Source of the DNA: Scatomorpha stercorigallinarum
GTDB lineage: Bacteria; Bacillota; Clostridia; Oscillospirales; Oscillospiraceae
DNA length: 64,000 nucleotides
NCBI GenBank assembly: GCA_944387865.1
Contig: CALXGN010000004.1
Span: 94,659 to 158,658 of the forward strand
Direction of reading: 5' to 3'
In this document: positions 8,706 through 16,018 of the stretch, one piece after another
Layout: each line of letters begins with the position of its first letter
Numbering within the stretch: position 1 is the first letter of the stretch
The notes under the pieces: generated by a model
What the model was told of the DNA's origin: nothing
Database searches by the model: none
Seen by the model: the letters and a program-made list of their open reading frames with translations, nothing else
Made by a program: the position numbers and the translations under genes

Positions 8706-8734
8706 TTGATTTCTGCTCGGGAATAGAGTAAAAT
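8706..8734 (+). promoter_or_regulatory. Sigma-A promoter for the DUF1292 gene
   Basis: TTGATT (8706-8711) and TAAAAT (8729-8734) are separated by 17 bases, about 43 bases before the start codon. Confidence 0.75.
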
Positions 8735-8776
8735 AGACCTGCAAAGCAAAGAGATAACCCCGGAGGTCATCTGACA

Positions 8777-9073
8777 ATGGACGAGGATTTCGGCAGCAGC
8801 TACATCACCATCGAGGACGAGGACGGCAACGAGTTCGAGCTCGAGCAGCTCGCGGAGCTCGAATATGAGGGCCGGAGCTACGCGGCCTTCCTCCCCGCGG
8901 ACATGGACGAGGACGACCCCGATTACGGCTATATCCTCCTGCGCATCGAGGAGGAGAACGGCGACGAGGTGTTCTGCTCCGTGGACGACGAGCAGGAGCT
9001 CGCCGCGGTGTACGAGGCCTTCATGGCCCAGCTCTTCGATGACGAGGACTCTGACGAGCCGGATGAGGAATAA
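8777..9073 (+). CDS. DUF1292 (YrzB-like) acidic protein
   Basis: This 98-residue, strongly acidic protein belongs to the DUF1292 family. Family hallmarks are ITIEDEDGNEFELE at the N-terminus, a YAAFLPAD strand, ILLRIEEENGDEVFCSVDDEQE, then a helix with VYEAFMAQLFDDE and a poly-acidic tail. The function is unknown across Firmicutes; in Bacillus the homologue lies beside yrrK and yrrL. GGAGGT precedes the start. It is followed by a free-standing structured RNA rather than another gene. Confidence 0.9.
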   Translation: MDEDFGSSYITIEDEDGNEFELEQLAELEYEGRSYAAFLPADMDEDDPDYGYILLRIEEENGDEVFCSVDDEQELAAVYEAFMAQLFDDEDSDEPDEE

Positions 9074-9134
9074 GTTCCCCCCGGCGCCCAAAACGGTTTT
9101 TATTCCTGCCCTGTGCGCGGAACGGCATTTGCCT

Positions 9135-9337
9135 GGACCCTTTTAGACCCACATTTTTAATAAGGGACGCTGCATCCCCGCGTGGATTGCAGGCCTCCCG
9201 GTACCATGGACCGGAAGTTGGAAGCGAGGTAGCGCGGGGGAGGCGACCCACCTGCCGAGTCGTGCAGGTTATAATCGGGTCCCCACGGCAGCGGCGGGGG
9301 TTGCCCGTATGCGAAAGCATACGGGCAATTTTTTTAT
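9135..9337 (+). ncRNA. Candidate structured ncRNA, possibly 6S RNA
   Basis: This intergenic stretch has no reading frame of quality but is rich in pairing segments. GGACCC (9135-9140) can pair with GGGTCC (about 9277-9282) and GCCTCCC with GGGAGGC. Internal hairpins are CTGCATCC/GGATTGCAG, CCGGT/ACCGG and ACCTGC/GCAGGT. It ends in a perfect intrinsic terminator: a 12-bp stem at 9301-9328 with a GAAA tetraloop and seven Ts. No gene follows on the same strand, so it is not a leader. Closing-stem design and a CACGGCAGCGGCGG end recall 6S (SsrS) RNA. The family call needs a covariance search, and the exact 5' end is unknown. Confidence 0.5.
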
Positions 9338-9377
9338 GCCCCGGACTGCGATAAGGAGGCAGAGGGCTGTGCCCTGG

Positions 9378-9711
9378 TCTACAGTAAGGTTTGTAGGAAC
9401 CTATAAGTGGAAAATCCGGAGAGCTTCCGCTCCCCGGGTTTTGTCCTGCGCGACGCAAAAGCCTCCCCTACTTGTAGGGGAGGTGGCCGCGCGCAAGCGC
9501 GGCCGGAGGGGTGCCGAAAGTCTGCGGTTCTTACCAGAGATGCGCAAACCTCAAACACCCCTCCGTCGCCTGCTCCGCAGGCGCCACCTCCCCTGCACGG
9601 CAGGGGAGGCCCAGGCTGCGATAAGGAGGCATCTGCCTGCGGCCCGTTCTACCGAAAGGCTTCCAACAGCGCGGCGCGCAGGCAAACACCAGCGGCCGTT
9701 GGCCGCCCTCC
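9378..9711. repeat. Palindromic repeat family A, copy 1, and flanks
   Basis: No gene is seen here. Bases 9461-9610 form a nested palindrome: CCTCCCCT/AGGGGAGG outer arms on both sides, inner arms GGAGGGGTG and CACCCCTCC, and small G+C hairpins inside each arm. It is preceded by a hairpin of the CCGGAGAGC/GCTCCCCGG type. The same composite unit occurs at 40060-40298 (inverted) and 48712-48950. The remainder, 9611-9711, holds fragments of family C. Confidence 0.8.
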
Positions 9712-11004
9712 TTACCGCAGGGCGGCGTCGATGATGACGGGGCGTCCGGCGCTGGACACCATGCCGAAGCAGACCTCGGCGGTCTCGCCGCTGATGAGGT
9801 CCGTGTACTGCCCGTCGGGCAGGCCGGACTCCACGAGCGCGCTCTGGCCGTAGGCGGGGAAGAGGCCGAAGAGCTGCCGCCCGGGCAGGGAATAGGAGGC
9901 GGTGAGGGCGCCGCAGGGGTGGGCCTGGACGCTGTACTTGCCCTCGGCGAAGATGCGCTCGCGCTTTATCTGCGCCAGGCGGGCCATCAGCGGCGAGAGG
10001 TCGGGGCCGTGCTCCAGGTCGATGGTGTCCCGCTCGAAGAGGCTCGGTAGGTGCTTTGCCGCGCGCTCCTGCCCGGCGTAGACCAGCGCCGCGCCCCGCT
10101 GGAAGTAGTTGAAGGCCGTCCAGCTCTCCAGCGCGCTGAGGCTGGGGATGAGGAAGCCCGCGCGCGGGCGGTCGTGGTTTTCCAGGAAGCGCAGCTTGAC
10201 GTAGTTTTCGGGGAAGATGCCCTCCTGCGTGTTGACGGCCGCGGCGTAGGGCGCGAGCTTCTGCGCGTCGCGCAGCGCGGCCAGATAGGCGTTGGCCGTG
10301 TCGTAGTCGTAGCAGAGGTCAAAGGCCCGGTAGAGCTCGGCGTCGGAGAGGCAGGGCGTGCCGTTGGCGCGGTTATAGGCGATGAAGAGCGGCTCCACGG
10401 ACTCCGCCAGCCAGATGCAGCCGGGGCGCACCTGCGCCACTTCCTCGCGCGCGCGCAGCCAGAAGTCCAGCGGCACCATGGGGGCCACGTCGCAGCGGAA
10501 GCCGTCCACGATGCCCGCCCACATCTTCAGCGTGTCTATCTGATAGTCCCAGAGCGCGCCGGAGGCGGAGTAGTCGAGATCCACCACGTCGCTCCAGTCC
10601 GCCACGCGGGGCATGGGCGCGCCCTGCGCGTCGCGGATGAACCACTCCGGGTGCTCGTGCGCGAGCACGGAGTCCGGCGAGGTGTGGTTGTAGACCACGT
10701 CGATGATGCACTTCATGCCGCGTTCGTGGATGCCGTCCACCAGGCGGCGGAAGTCCTCCAGCGTGCCGTACTCGGGGTTGACGGCCCGGTAGTCGCGGAT
10801 GGCGTAGGGGCTGCCCAGCGTGCCCTTGCGCTTCACCTCGCCCAGCGGGTGGATGGGCATCAGCCAGATGATGTCCACGCCCAGCGCGGCGATGCGGTCG
10901 AGGTCGCGGTGCACGCCCTCAAAGGTGCCCTCGGGGCTGTGGTTGCGGACGAAAACGGAATAAATGACCTGATTCCTGAGCGTTATCGGGGTATCTTTTG
11001 CCAT
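9712..11004 (-). CDS. GH13 alpha-amylase-family glycoside hydrolase
   Basis: The 430-residue cytoplasmic enzyme (no signal peptide) acts on alpha-glucans or oligosaccharides. GH13 motifs are all present: region I DVVYNHTS (102-109), region II GFRCDVAP with nucleophile Asp172, region III WLAES with acid/base Glu201, and region IV FLENHD with His277 and Asp278. At 430 residues it is compact, consisting of the (beta/alpha)8 barrel plus a short C-terminal beta domain. The start follows GGAGGT. It leads towards the sugar acetyltransferase upstream in the same direction, with about 20 bases between them, so the two are probably co-transcribed for intracellular sugar metabolism. Confidence 0.93.
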   Translation of the reverse strand: MAKDTPITLRNQVIYSVFVRNHSPEGTFEGVHRDLDRIAALGVDIIWLMPIHPLGEVKRKGTLGSPYAIRDYRAVNPEYGTLEDFRRLVDGIHERGMKCIIDVVYNHTSPDSVLAHEHPEWFIRDAQGAPMPRVADWSDVVDLDYSASGALWDYQIDTLKMWAGIVDGFRCDVAPMVPLDFWLRAREEVAQVRPGCIWLAESVEPLFIAYNRANGTPCLSDAELYRAFDLCYDYDTANAYLAALRDAQKLAPYAAAVNTQEGIFPENYVKLRFLENHDRPRAGFLIPSLSALESWTAFNYFQRGAALVYAGQERAAKHLPSLFERDTIDLEHGPDLSPLMARLAQIKRERIFAEGKYSVQAHPCGALTASYSLPGRQLFGLFPAYGQSALVESGLPDGQYTDLISGETAEVCFGMVSSAGRPVIIDAALR

Positions 11005-11025
11005 TTCAGTTACCTCCTCGTATAG

Positions 11026-11646
11026 TCACGCGCCCTCGGGCGCGGAAGGTGCGATGCGGCGGCCGGGGGCGTAGAATTCCCGGTCGCGTTCGTCTATTTC
11101 CCGCAGCACGCGGCAGGGGCTGCCCACGGCCACGACGTTGGCGGGCAGGTCGCGCGTCACCACGCTGCCCGCGCCGACGACGGTGTTGTCGCCGATGCTC
11201 ACGCCCGGCAGGACGATGACGCCCGCGCCCAGCCAGCAGTTGCGCCCGATGTGTACGGGCAGGTTGTACTGGTAGGCCTTTTCCCGCAGCTCGGGCAGCA
11301 CCGGGTGGGCGGCGGTGGCGATGGTGACGTTGGGGCCGAGCATCGTGCAGTCGCCGACGTAGATGTGCGTGTCGTCAACAAGCGTGAGGGCAAAATTGGC
11401 GAAAACATTGCTGCCGAAGTGTACGTGCGCGCCGCCCCAGTTCGCGCGCAGCGGCGGCTCTATGTAGCAGCCCTCGCCCAGCTCGGCGAACATCTCCCGC
11501 AGCAGCTGCTCGCGCCGCTCCGGCTCGGAGGGGCGGGTGGCGTTGAATTCATATAGCAGCTCCTGCCTCGCGGCCTGCTCGCGCGCCAGTTCCGCGTCGC
11601 CGGGCAGATAGAGCCCGCCTGTGTGCAGTATGTCAGTTATTCCCAT
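11026..11646 (-). CDS. Sugar O-acetyltransferase (LacA/Maa type)
   Basis: This 206-residue hexapeptide-repeat protein folds as a left-handed beta helix and acetylates sugars from acetyl-CoA, like galactoside or maltose O-acetyltransferases. The N-terminal mac domain has FNATRPSEPERREQLLREMF. Repeats run through VHFGSNVFANFALTLVDDT, the catalytic-His segment TIATAAHPVLPE and VIVLPGVSIGDNTVVGAGSVVTRDLPANVVAVGSPCRVLR. GGGAGG precedes the start. It is co-directional with the amylase and nitrilase genes, 15 to 21 bases apart, forming a three-gene operon. Confidence 0.92.
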   Translation of the reverse strand: MGITDILHTGGLYLPGDAELAREQAARQELLYEFNATRPSEPERREQLLREMFAELGEGCYIEPPLRANWGGAHVHFGSNVFANFALTLVDDTHIYVGDCTMLGPNVTIATAAHPVLPELREKAYQYNLPVHIGRNCWLGAGVIVLPGVSIGDNTVVGAGSVVTRDLPANVVAVGSPCRVLREIDERDREFYAPGRRIAPSAPEGA

Positions 11647-11661
11647 ATCGTCCTCCCTGAT

Positions 11662-12540
11662 CTATGCCCGGCGGTCCGGGCGGATGAAGGGCTCGCGCAC
11701 CTCGCGCGAGCAGAGCGCACCGTAGAGCTCCGGACGGCGGTAGGCGTTGCCGTGGACTTCCGCGGCGCGGTAGGCGCGCAGCGCGTCCAGATCGAGCCGC
11801 GCGAGGTAGATGCCCGCCTCGCCGGGCGCTTCCAGCACGCAGGTGTCCCGCGAAGCGGCCTCCCCCGGGGCGTATGCCACGCCGTCGAAGAGCGTGGAGC
11901 GGCCGTTGCAGTCCGGCTGCCCCGCGGGGTAGTTGCAGGTGGCGAGGGCGAGCATGTTTTCATACGAGCGGGCCCGGAGCTGCGACAGGCGGTTTATCTC
12001 CATCGGGCAGGCGTTCGGCACGAGTATGAGCTCCGCCCCGGCGAGCATGAGCAGCCGCGCGCTCTCCGGGAACTCGCGGTCGTAGCAGATCATCGCGCCC
12101 ACCTTCACGTCCCCTGCGGCGGTGTCAAGCTCGCAGACGGGGAAGGCGCGGCCGGCGGTGAGCGTGCGCTCATCGCCGAAATCGCAGGTGTGGACCTTGG
12201 CGTAGTCGAGGACGCGCCGCCCCCGGCGGTCGAAGAGCGCGAGCGAGTTGCGCGGCGAGGGCTCGAAGCGCTCGAGGTATGTTACGGCGACGGCCATGCC
12301 GAGCTCCGCGGCGGCGCGGCTGAAGGCGGACACGAACTCCCCGCCGGCGGGGACGGAGAGGGCGCGCAGCTCCTCCGGGCGCTGCGGTATGCGGTAGCCG
12401 CAGCTCCACATCTCCGGGAAAAGGGCGATGTCGGCCCCCATACCCGCCGCACGGCGGCAGGCGTCGAGGCCGAGGGCCAGGTTCTCCTCCGGCCCGTCTC
12501 CGGGCAGGAGCTGCATGAGCGCTATTTTCAGCTCGGGCAT
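11662..12540 (-). CDS. Carbon-nitrogen hydrolase (nitrilase superfamily amidase)
   Basis: The 292-residue enzyme has the Glu-Lys-Cys triad of the nitrilase superfamily: Glu in LFPEMWSCGY, Lys in YAKVHTCDFGDE and nucleophile Cys in GAMICYDREFPES. It hydrolyses a C-N bond, with the amide, carbamoyl or nitrile substrate unknown. The start is taken at 12540, where the protein begins MPELKIALMQL, because an AAAGAAAGGA site lies about ten bases upstream. The longer open frame upstream is unlike the family. The E-K-C triad is intact, in contrast to the NadE glutaminase domain later in the window. It is the first gene of the operon with the acetyltransferase and amylase. Confidence 0.9.
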   Translation of the reverse strand: MPELKIALMQLLPGDGPEENLALGLDACRRAAGMGADIALFPEMWSCGYRIPQRPEELRALSVPAGGEFVSAFSRAAAELGMAVAVTYLERFEPSPRNSLALFDRRGRRVLDYAKVHTCDFGDERTLTAGRAFPVCELDTAAGDVKVGAMICYDREFPESARLLMLAGAELILVPNACPMEINRLSQLRARSYENMLALATCNYPAGQPDCNGRSTLFDGVAYAPGEAASRDTCVLEAPGEAGIYLARLDLDALRAYRAAEVHGNAYRRPELYGALCSREVREPFIRPDRRA

Positions 12541-12694
12541 GCCGCGCGCATCCTTTCTTTTGGCTTCCGCGCGGCGCTGCCCGCCGCGCAGCCTGATTCT
12601 ACCACGGCGGCGCGCAGGGCGCAAGACGGTAAGCCGCCCTGCCCGCGCCCGCGGCGAAAAACCGTGGATTTTTTGCTTCAGCGCGAAAAAGCCC

Positions 12695-12722
12695 TTGACA
12701 AACGCGCGATAGCGTGTATAAT
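12695..12722 (+). promoter_or_regulatory. Promoter of the lysine-riboswitch operon
   Basis: TTGACA (12695-12700) and TATAAT (12717-12722) are separated by 16 bases. Transcription would start near 12730, immediately before the riboswitch aptamer. Confidence 0.88.
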
Positions 12723-12739
12723 AATGCCTAATTTCATAT

Positions 12740-12905
12740 GAAATGATAGAGGCGCGGCCGACAAGAGTACGCACAGCAAAACGCCAGACAGCGTGTGCCG
12801 AAAGGGGAAGCCGCCGAGGGGCCGGATGTGTGTCTGTGTGTTCGGTGCCCGGGCCGGGGGATAACATCCGTCGGACTGTCACGGTTGTGGAGCGCTATCG
12901 AAAAC
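12740..12905 (+). promoter_or_regulatory. Lysine riboswitch (L-box)
   Basis: The conserved lysine aptamer elements appear in order: AGAGGCGCGG after the 5' P1 strand GATAG (12745-12749), ACAAGAGTAC, GCCGAAAGGGGAAGCCGCCGA, a GGTGCCCGGGCCGGGGG arm, the GGACTGTCACGG segment, and GTGGAGCGCTATC, whose CTATC (12895-12899) closes P1. These match the L-box consensus known from lysC and lysP leaders. It lies between a strong promoter and an amino-acid ABC importer, with a terminator following. Lysine binding should therefore favour termination and shut off uptake. Confidence 0.92.
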
Positions 12906-12921
12906 AGTGAAAGCATTTTTG

Positions 12922-12970
12922 CCGCCATTGACTTCACCACCGGATGAAGCTCAGGGGCGGTTATTTTTAT
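12922..12970 (+). terminator. Riboswitch-controlled terminator
   Basis: A stem with outer CCGCC/GGCGG arms and an inner CTTCA/TGAAG helix is followed by TTATTTTTAT. It begins about 20 bases after the aptamer and is the likely expression platform. Confidence 0.8.
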
Positions 12971-13247
12971 GTGCCTCACGCCCCGGCACGCCCAACGCCG
13001 CTTGATTCTACTGATACGGGTATCTGCCGCGTTTCGCCCCCTTGACGGGCACAAAGCCCGCCAGCGGTTGCGAAACATTGCATCTGCCTCGTCTCAGCGA
13101 ATCCATCGGCATTGTTCGGCCGGCGTGTGAGCCACTGGAGCGCTTGTTCATCAAGAGCTTTGTTTCTCCTTGAGCTTCGCAATGGGAACCAGCGGGCGCG
13201 AGACCCGCCGCGCGGATGCGCGTGGAAAAGAGAAGCGAAAGGAAAAG
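12971..13247 (+). other. Unexplained transcribed leader between terminator and ABC operon
   Basis: About 277 bases separate the terminator from the first importer gene. There is a hairpin with GTTTCGC/GCGAAAC outer arms and a CGGGC/GCCCG inner helix around 13026-13075. There is no convincing gene on either strand; the open frames are short and lack good ribosome-binding sites. It may hold a second regulatory structure or a decayed repeat. Confidence 0.5.
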
Positions 13248-14219
13248 ATGAAAATGACAAGAAGGATCCTTGCGGCGCTCATGGCGCTCGCCATGGTGTT
13301 TGCCCTCGCCGCCTGCGGCAGCGGGAGCACCGAAGAGGAAGGCAGCGGGGAGGAAGTCCTCTCCGCCGAGGAGCTGCAGGCCCAGGTGCAGGCCATTGTG
13401 GACGCGCTGACCGTCCCCGAGGACGTCGACCCCGCCGCGGTGCAGGGCTGCGAGGACGGCGTGCTGACCATCGCCATGGAGTGCGCCTATCCTCCGTACA
13501 ACTGGACGCAGATCGACGACTCCAACGACGCCGTCGCGGTCTCCAACGCCTCCGGCAGCTACGCCAACGGCTACGACGTCATGATGAGCCAGATCATCTG
13601 CGACCTCTACGGCTGGGAGCTCGAAGTCGTCTCCAGCGCGTGGGACAGCCTGGTCCCCGGCGTGCAGAGCGGCACCTACGACGCCGTCATTGCCGGCCAG
13701 AGCATGACTGCCGACCGCATGAGCGAAGTTGACATGGCCGGCCCGTACTACTATGCCGACATCGTCGTCGTCACCACCGCCGACGGCGAGTACGCCGGCG
13801 CCCAGAGCATCGCCGACCTCGCCGGCGGCACCGCCACCGCGCAGAGCGGCACCATCTGGTACGACTCCTGCCTGCCCCAGATCCCCGACGTAAACCTGCT
13901 CGCCCCCGCCGACACCGCCCCCAGCATGATCATGAGCCTGACCACCGGGCAGTGCGACTACATCTGCACCGACGTCCCAACCGCCACCGCCGCCGTGCGC
14001 AATAACGAGGGCCTCAAGATCCTCAACTTCTCCGGCACCGACGGCGACTTCCAGTTCGCCAGCGAGGAAGAGCGCGCCGAGAACGTCAACATCGGCATCA
14101 GCGTCCAGAAGGGCAACACCACCCTGCTCGACGCCATGAACGCCGTGCTCGGGCAGATGGACTCCGCCGACTTTAACACCATCATGGACTACGCCATCGC
14201 CATCCAGCCCGAGATCTGA
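13248..14219 (+). CDS. Lysine-regulated amino-acid ABC transporter, substrate-binding lipoprotein
   Basis: This 323-residue protein has a lipoprotein signal with lipobox LAAC followed by GSGS, an acidic linker, then a type II periplasmic-binding fold of the polar amino-acid family: DGVLTIAMECAYPPYNW near the start, SYANGYDVMMSQ, WDSLVPGVQSGTYDAVIAG and later TTGQCDYICTDVPT. An ATG at 13248 is used. The ATG at 13254 is also possible, since AAGGA lies four bases before the first and ten before the second. The riboswitch upstream makes lysine the best guess for its ligand. It works with the permease and ATPase that follow. Confidence 0.92.
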   Translation: MKMTRRILAALMALAMVFALAACGSGSTEEEGSGEEVLSAEELQAQVQAIVDALTVPEDVDPAAVQGCEDGVLTIAMECAYPPYNWTQIDDSNDAVAVSNASGSYANGYDVMMSQIICDLYGWELEVVSSAWDSLVPGVQSGTYDAVIAGQSMTADRMSEVDMAGPYYYADIVVVTTADGEYAGAQSIADLAGGTATAQSGTIWYDSCLPQIPDVNLLAPADTAPSMIMSLTTGQCDYICTDVPTATAAVRNNEGLKILNFSGTDGDFQFASEEERAENVNIGISVQKGNTTLLDAMNAVLGQMDSADFNTIMDYAIAIQPEI

Positions 14220-14250
14220 CAGGCTGCCTGACGCAGCTGCAATGCCTTTC

Positions 14251-14280
14251 ACAGGGCGCGACCTTCCGGCCGCGCCCTGT
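14251..14280 (+). other. Intergenic stem-loop between binding protein and permease
   Basis: ACAGGGCGCG and CGCGCCCTGT form a 10-bp perfect stem with a 10-base loop and no T-run. Hairpins here commonly stabilise the upstream message or partly attenuate, giving more binding protein than permease. Confidence 0.65.
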
Positions 14281-14316
14281 TACCCGCGAATAAATATAAA
14301 GGGGTCCTGACCGCCG

Positions 14317-15210
14317 ATGAACGTTTTCTCCAAGTTGATATCCGACATATGGGCGCTGCTCGACGTATACTGGCTGATGTACCTCAAAAACATGGGCAAT
14401 ACGCTCGTGCTGGCGCTCATCGCCACGCTGATAGGCTTCATCATCGGCCTCACCTGCGGCATCCTCAACACCATCCCCTGCACCAGGAAGGACCCGGCGG
14501 CGAAGCGGGTGCTCCTCAAGATCGTGCGGGCGATAGTCCGCGCCTATGTGGAGATATTCCGCGGCACGCCCATGATACTCCAGGCCGTGTTCATCTTCTA
14601 CGGCCTGCCCTACTTCACCAACAACGCCATGCGCTTTGACAGCATCTGGGCGGCGTCCATCCTGATAGTCTCCATCAACACCGGCGCATATATGGCCGAG
14701 AGCGTGCGCGGCGGCATCATCTCCATCGACCCCGGCCAGACCGAGGGCGCCAAGAGCATCGGCATGAACCACTTCCAGACCATGACCAGCGTCATACTGC
14801 CGCAGGCCATCCGCAACATCATGCCGCAGATAGGCAATAACTTCATCATCAACGTGAAAGATACCTCCGTAATGTTCATAATCGGCTTTATGGAGTTCTT
14901 CGCCTTCCACCGCCAGCTGGTCGCGCTGAACAACAAGTACTTCCCGAGCGCCACCATCGAAATGGTCGGCTACCTCATCGTCACGCTGACGGCGTCGATA
15001 CTGCTGCGGTGGCTGGAGCGCCGCATGGACGGCAAGAGCAGCTACGAGCTGGTGCAGACGGACGACCTCACCATGGCCGCCGGCACCTACAGCCACCCGG
15101 ACCGCGGCACGCCCTTTGACGAGCGCAGCAGCGAGTTCGGCGAGGAGGGCCGCAAGCGGATACGCGGCGGGCTGAAAAACAGCAACGGCAGTTCAAGGGA
15201 GGGACGGTAA
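14317..15210 (+). CDS. Amino-acid ABC transporter permease
   Basis: The 297-residue membrane protein has the HisM/GlnP-type fold. Helices begin at about 20 (YLKNMGNTLVLALIATLIGF). The EAA loop reads GAKSIGMNHFQTMTSVILPQAIRNIMP and contacts the ATPase. A YVEIFRGTPMILQ motif is characteristic of polar amino-acid permeases. The C-terminal tail of about 50 residues (from DDLTMAAGTY to the end) is charged, lies beyond the last helix and is longer than usual. The ribosome-binding site is weak (AAAGGGG 12 bases away), consistent with lower expression than the binding protein. Confidence 0.93.
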   Translation: MNVFSKLISDIWALLDVYWLMYLKNMGNTLVLALIATLIGFIIGLTCGILNTIPCTRKDPAAKRVLLKIVRAIVRAYVEIFRGTPMILQAVFIFYGLPYFTNNAMRFDSIWAASILIVSINTGAYMAESVRGGIISIDPGQTEGAKSIGMNHFQTMTSVILPQAIRNIMPQIGNNFIINVKDTSVMFIIGFMEFFAFHRQLVALNNKYFPSATIEMVGYLIVTLTASILLRWLERRMDGKSSYELVQTDDLTMAAGTYSHPDRGTPFDERSSEFGEEGRKRIRGGLKNSNGSSREGR

Positions 15211-15211
15211 A

Positions 15212-15952
15212 ATGAGCGACGCCATACTTGAAGTCCGCCACCTCTCCAAGAGCTTCGGGAGCAACGAAGTGCTGCGGGACATCGACTTCGACGTCCGCGC
15301 CGGCGACGTGACGAGCATCATCGGCGCTTCCGGCTCCGGTAAGAGCACGCTGCTCAGGTGCATCAACCTGCTGGAGACGCCCAGCAGCGGCGATGTGCTC
15401 TTCCACGGCGAGAGCGTCGTCAGCGGCAAGGTGAACCCCAACAAATACCGCGCCAAGGTGGGCATGGTGTTCCAGAGCTTCAACCTCTTCGACAATATGA
15501 CCGTGCTGAAAAACTGCATGGTGGGCCAGATGAAGGTGCTCAAGCGCTCCGCCGCCGAGGCGGAGGCCAACGCCATGAAATACCTCGAGCGCGTGGGCAT
15601 GGCGCCCTATATAAAGGCCAAGCCGCGCCAGATATCCGGCGGCATGAAGCAGCGCGTGGCCATCGCCCGCGCGCTGGCCATGGACCCGGAGGTGCTGCTC
15701 TTCGACGAGCCGACGAGCGCCCTCGACCCGGAGATGGTGGGCGAGGTGCTCTCCGTCATGCGCGCTCTGGCCGCGGACGGCATGACCATGCTGGTAGTCA
15801 CGCACGAGATGGCCTTCGCCCGCGACGTCTCCGCCAACGTGGTGTTCATGAAAGACGGCGTGATCTGGGAGCAGGGCGCGCCGGAGCGCCTCTTCACCGC
15901 GCCGGAAAAGCAGGAGACGCGCGACTTCCTCGCCCGCTTCATGGAGCGGTAA
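15212..15952 (+). CDS. Amino-acid ABC transporter ATP-binding protein
   Basis: The 246-residue ATPase has Walker A GASGSGKST (about 36-44), a Q-loop in VFQSFNLF, signature SGGMKQR, Walker B LLFDEPTSALD and the switch His in VVTHEM. AGGGAGGG at the end of the permease gene serves as its ribosome-binding site; the genes are one base apart. It powers the lysine-type importer. The family and motif set are those of GlnQ/HisP. A strong terminator follows. Confidence 0.95.
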   Translation: MSDAILEVRHLSKSFGSNEVLRDIDFDVRAGDVTSIIGASGSGKSTLLRCINLLETPSSGDVLFHGESVVSGKVNPNKYRAKVGMVFQSFNLFDNMTVLKNCMVGQMKVLKRSAAEAEANAMKYLERVGMAPYIKAKPRQISGGMKQRVAIARALAMDPEVLLFDEPTSALDPEMVGEVLSVMRALAADGMTMLVVTHEMAFARDVSANVVFMKDGVIWEQGAPERLFTAPEKQETRDFLARFMER

Positions 15953-15971
15953 ACGGCCCATATGCCCAATA

Positions 15972-16005
15972 AAAAACGCCCGGGACCGAAGTCCCGGGCG
16001 TTTTT
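15972..16005. terminator. Bidirectional terminator after the ABC operon
   Basis: CGCCCGGGAC, a CGAA tetraloop and GTCCCGGGCG are flanked by AAAAAA on one side and TTTTT on the other. It serves both the ABC operon and the convergent metallo-hydrolase gene. Confidence 0.92.
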
Positions 16006-16018
16006 GCGCCGTTTTTTA

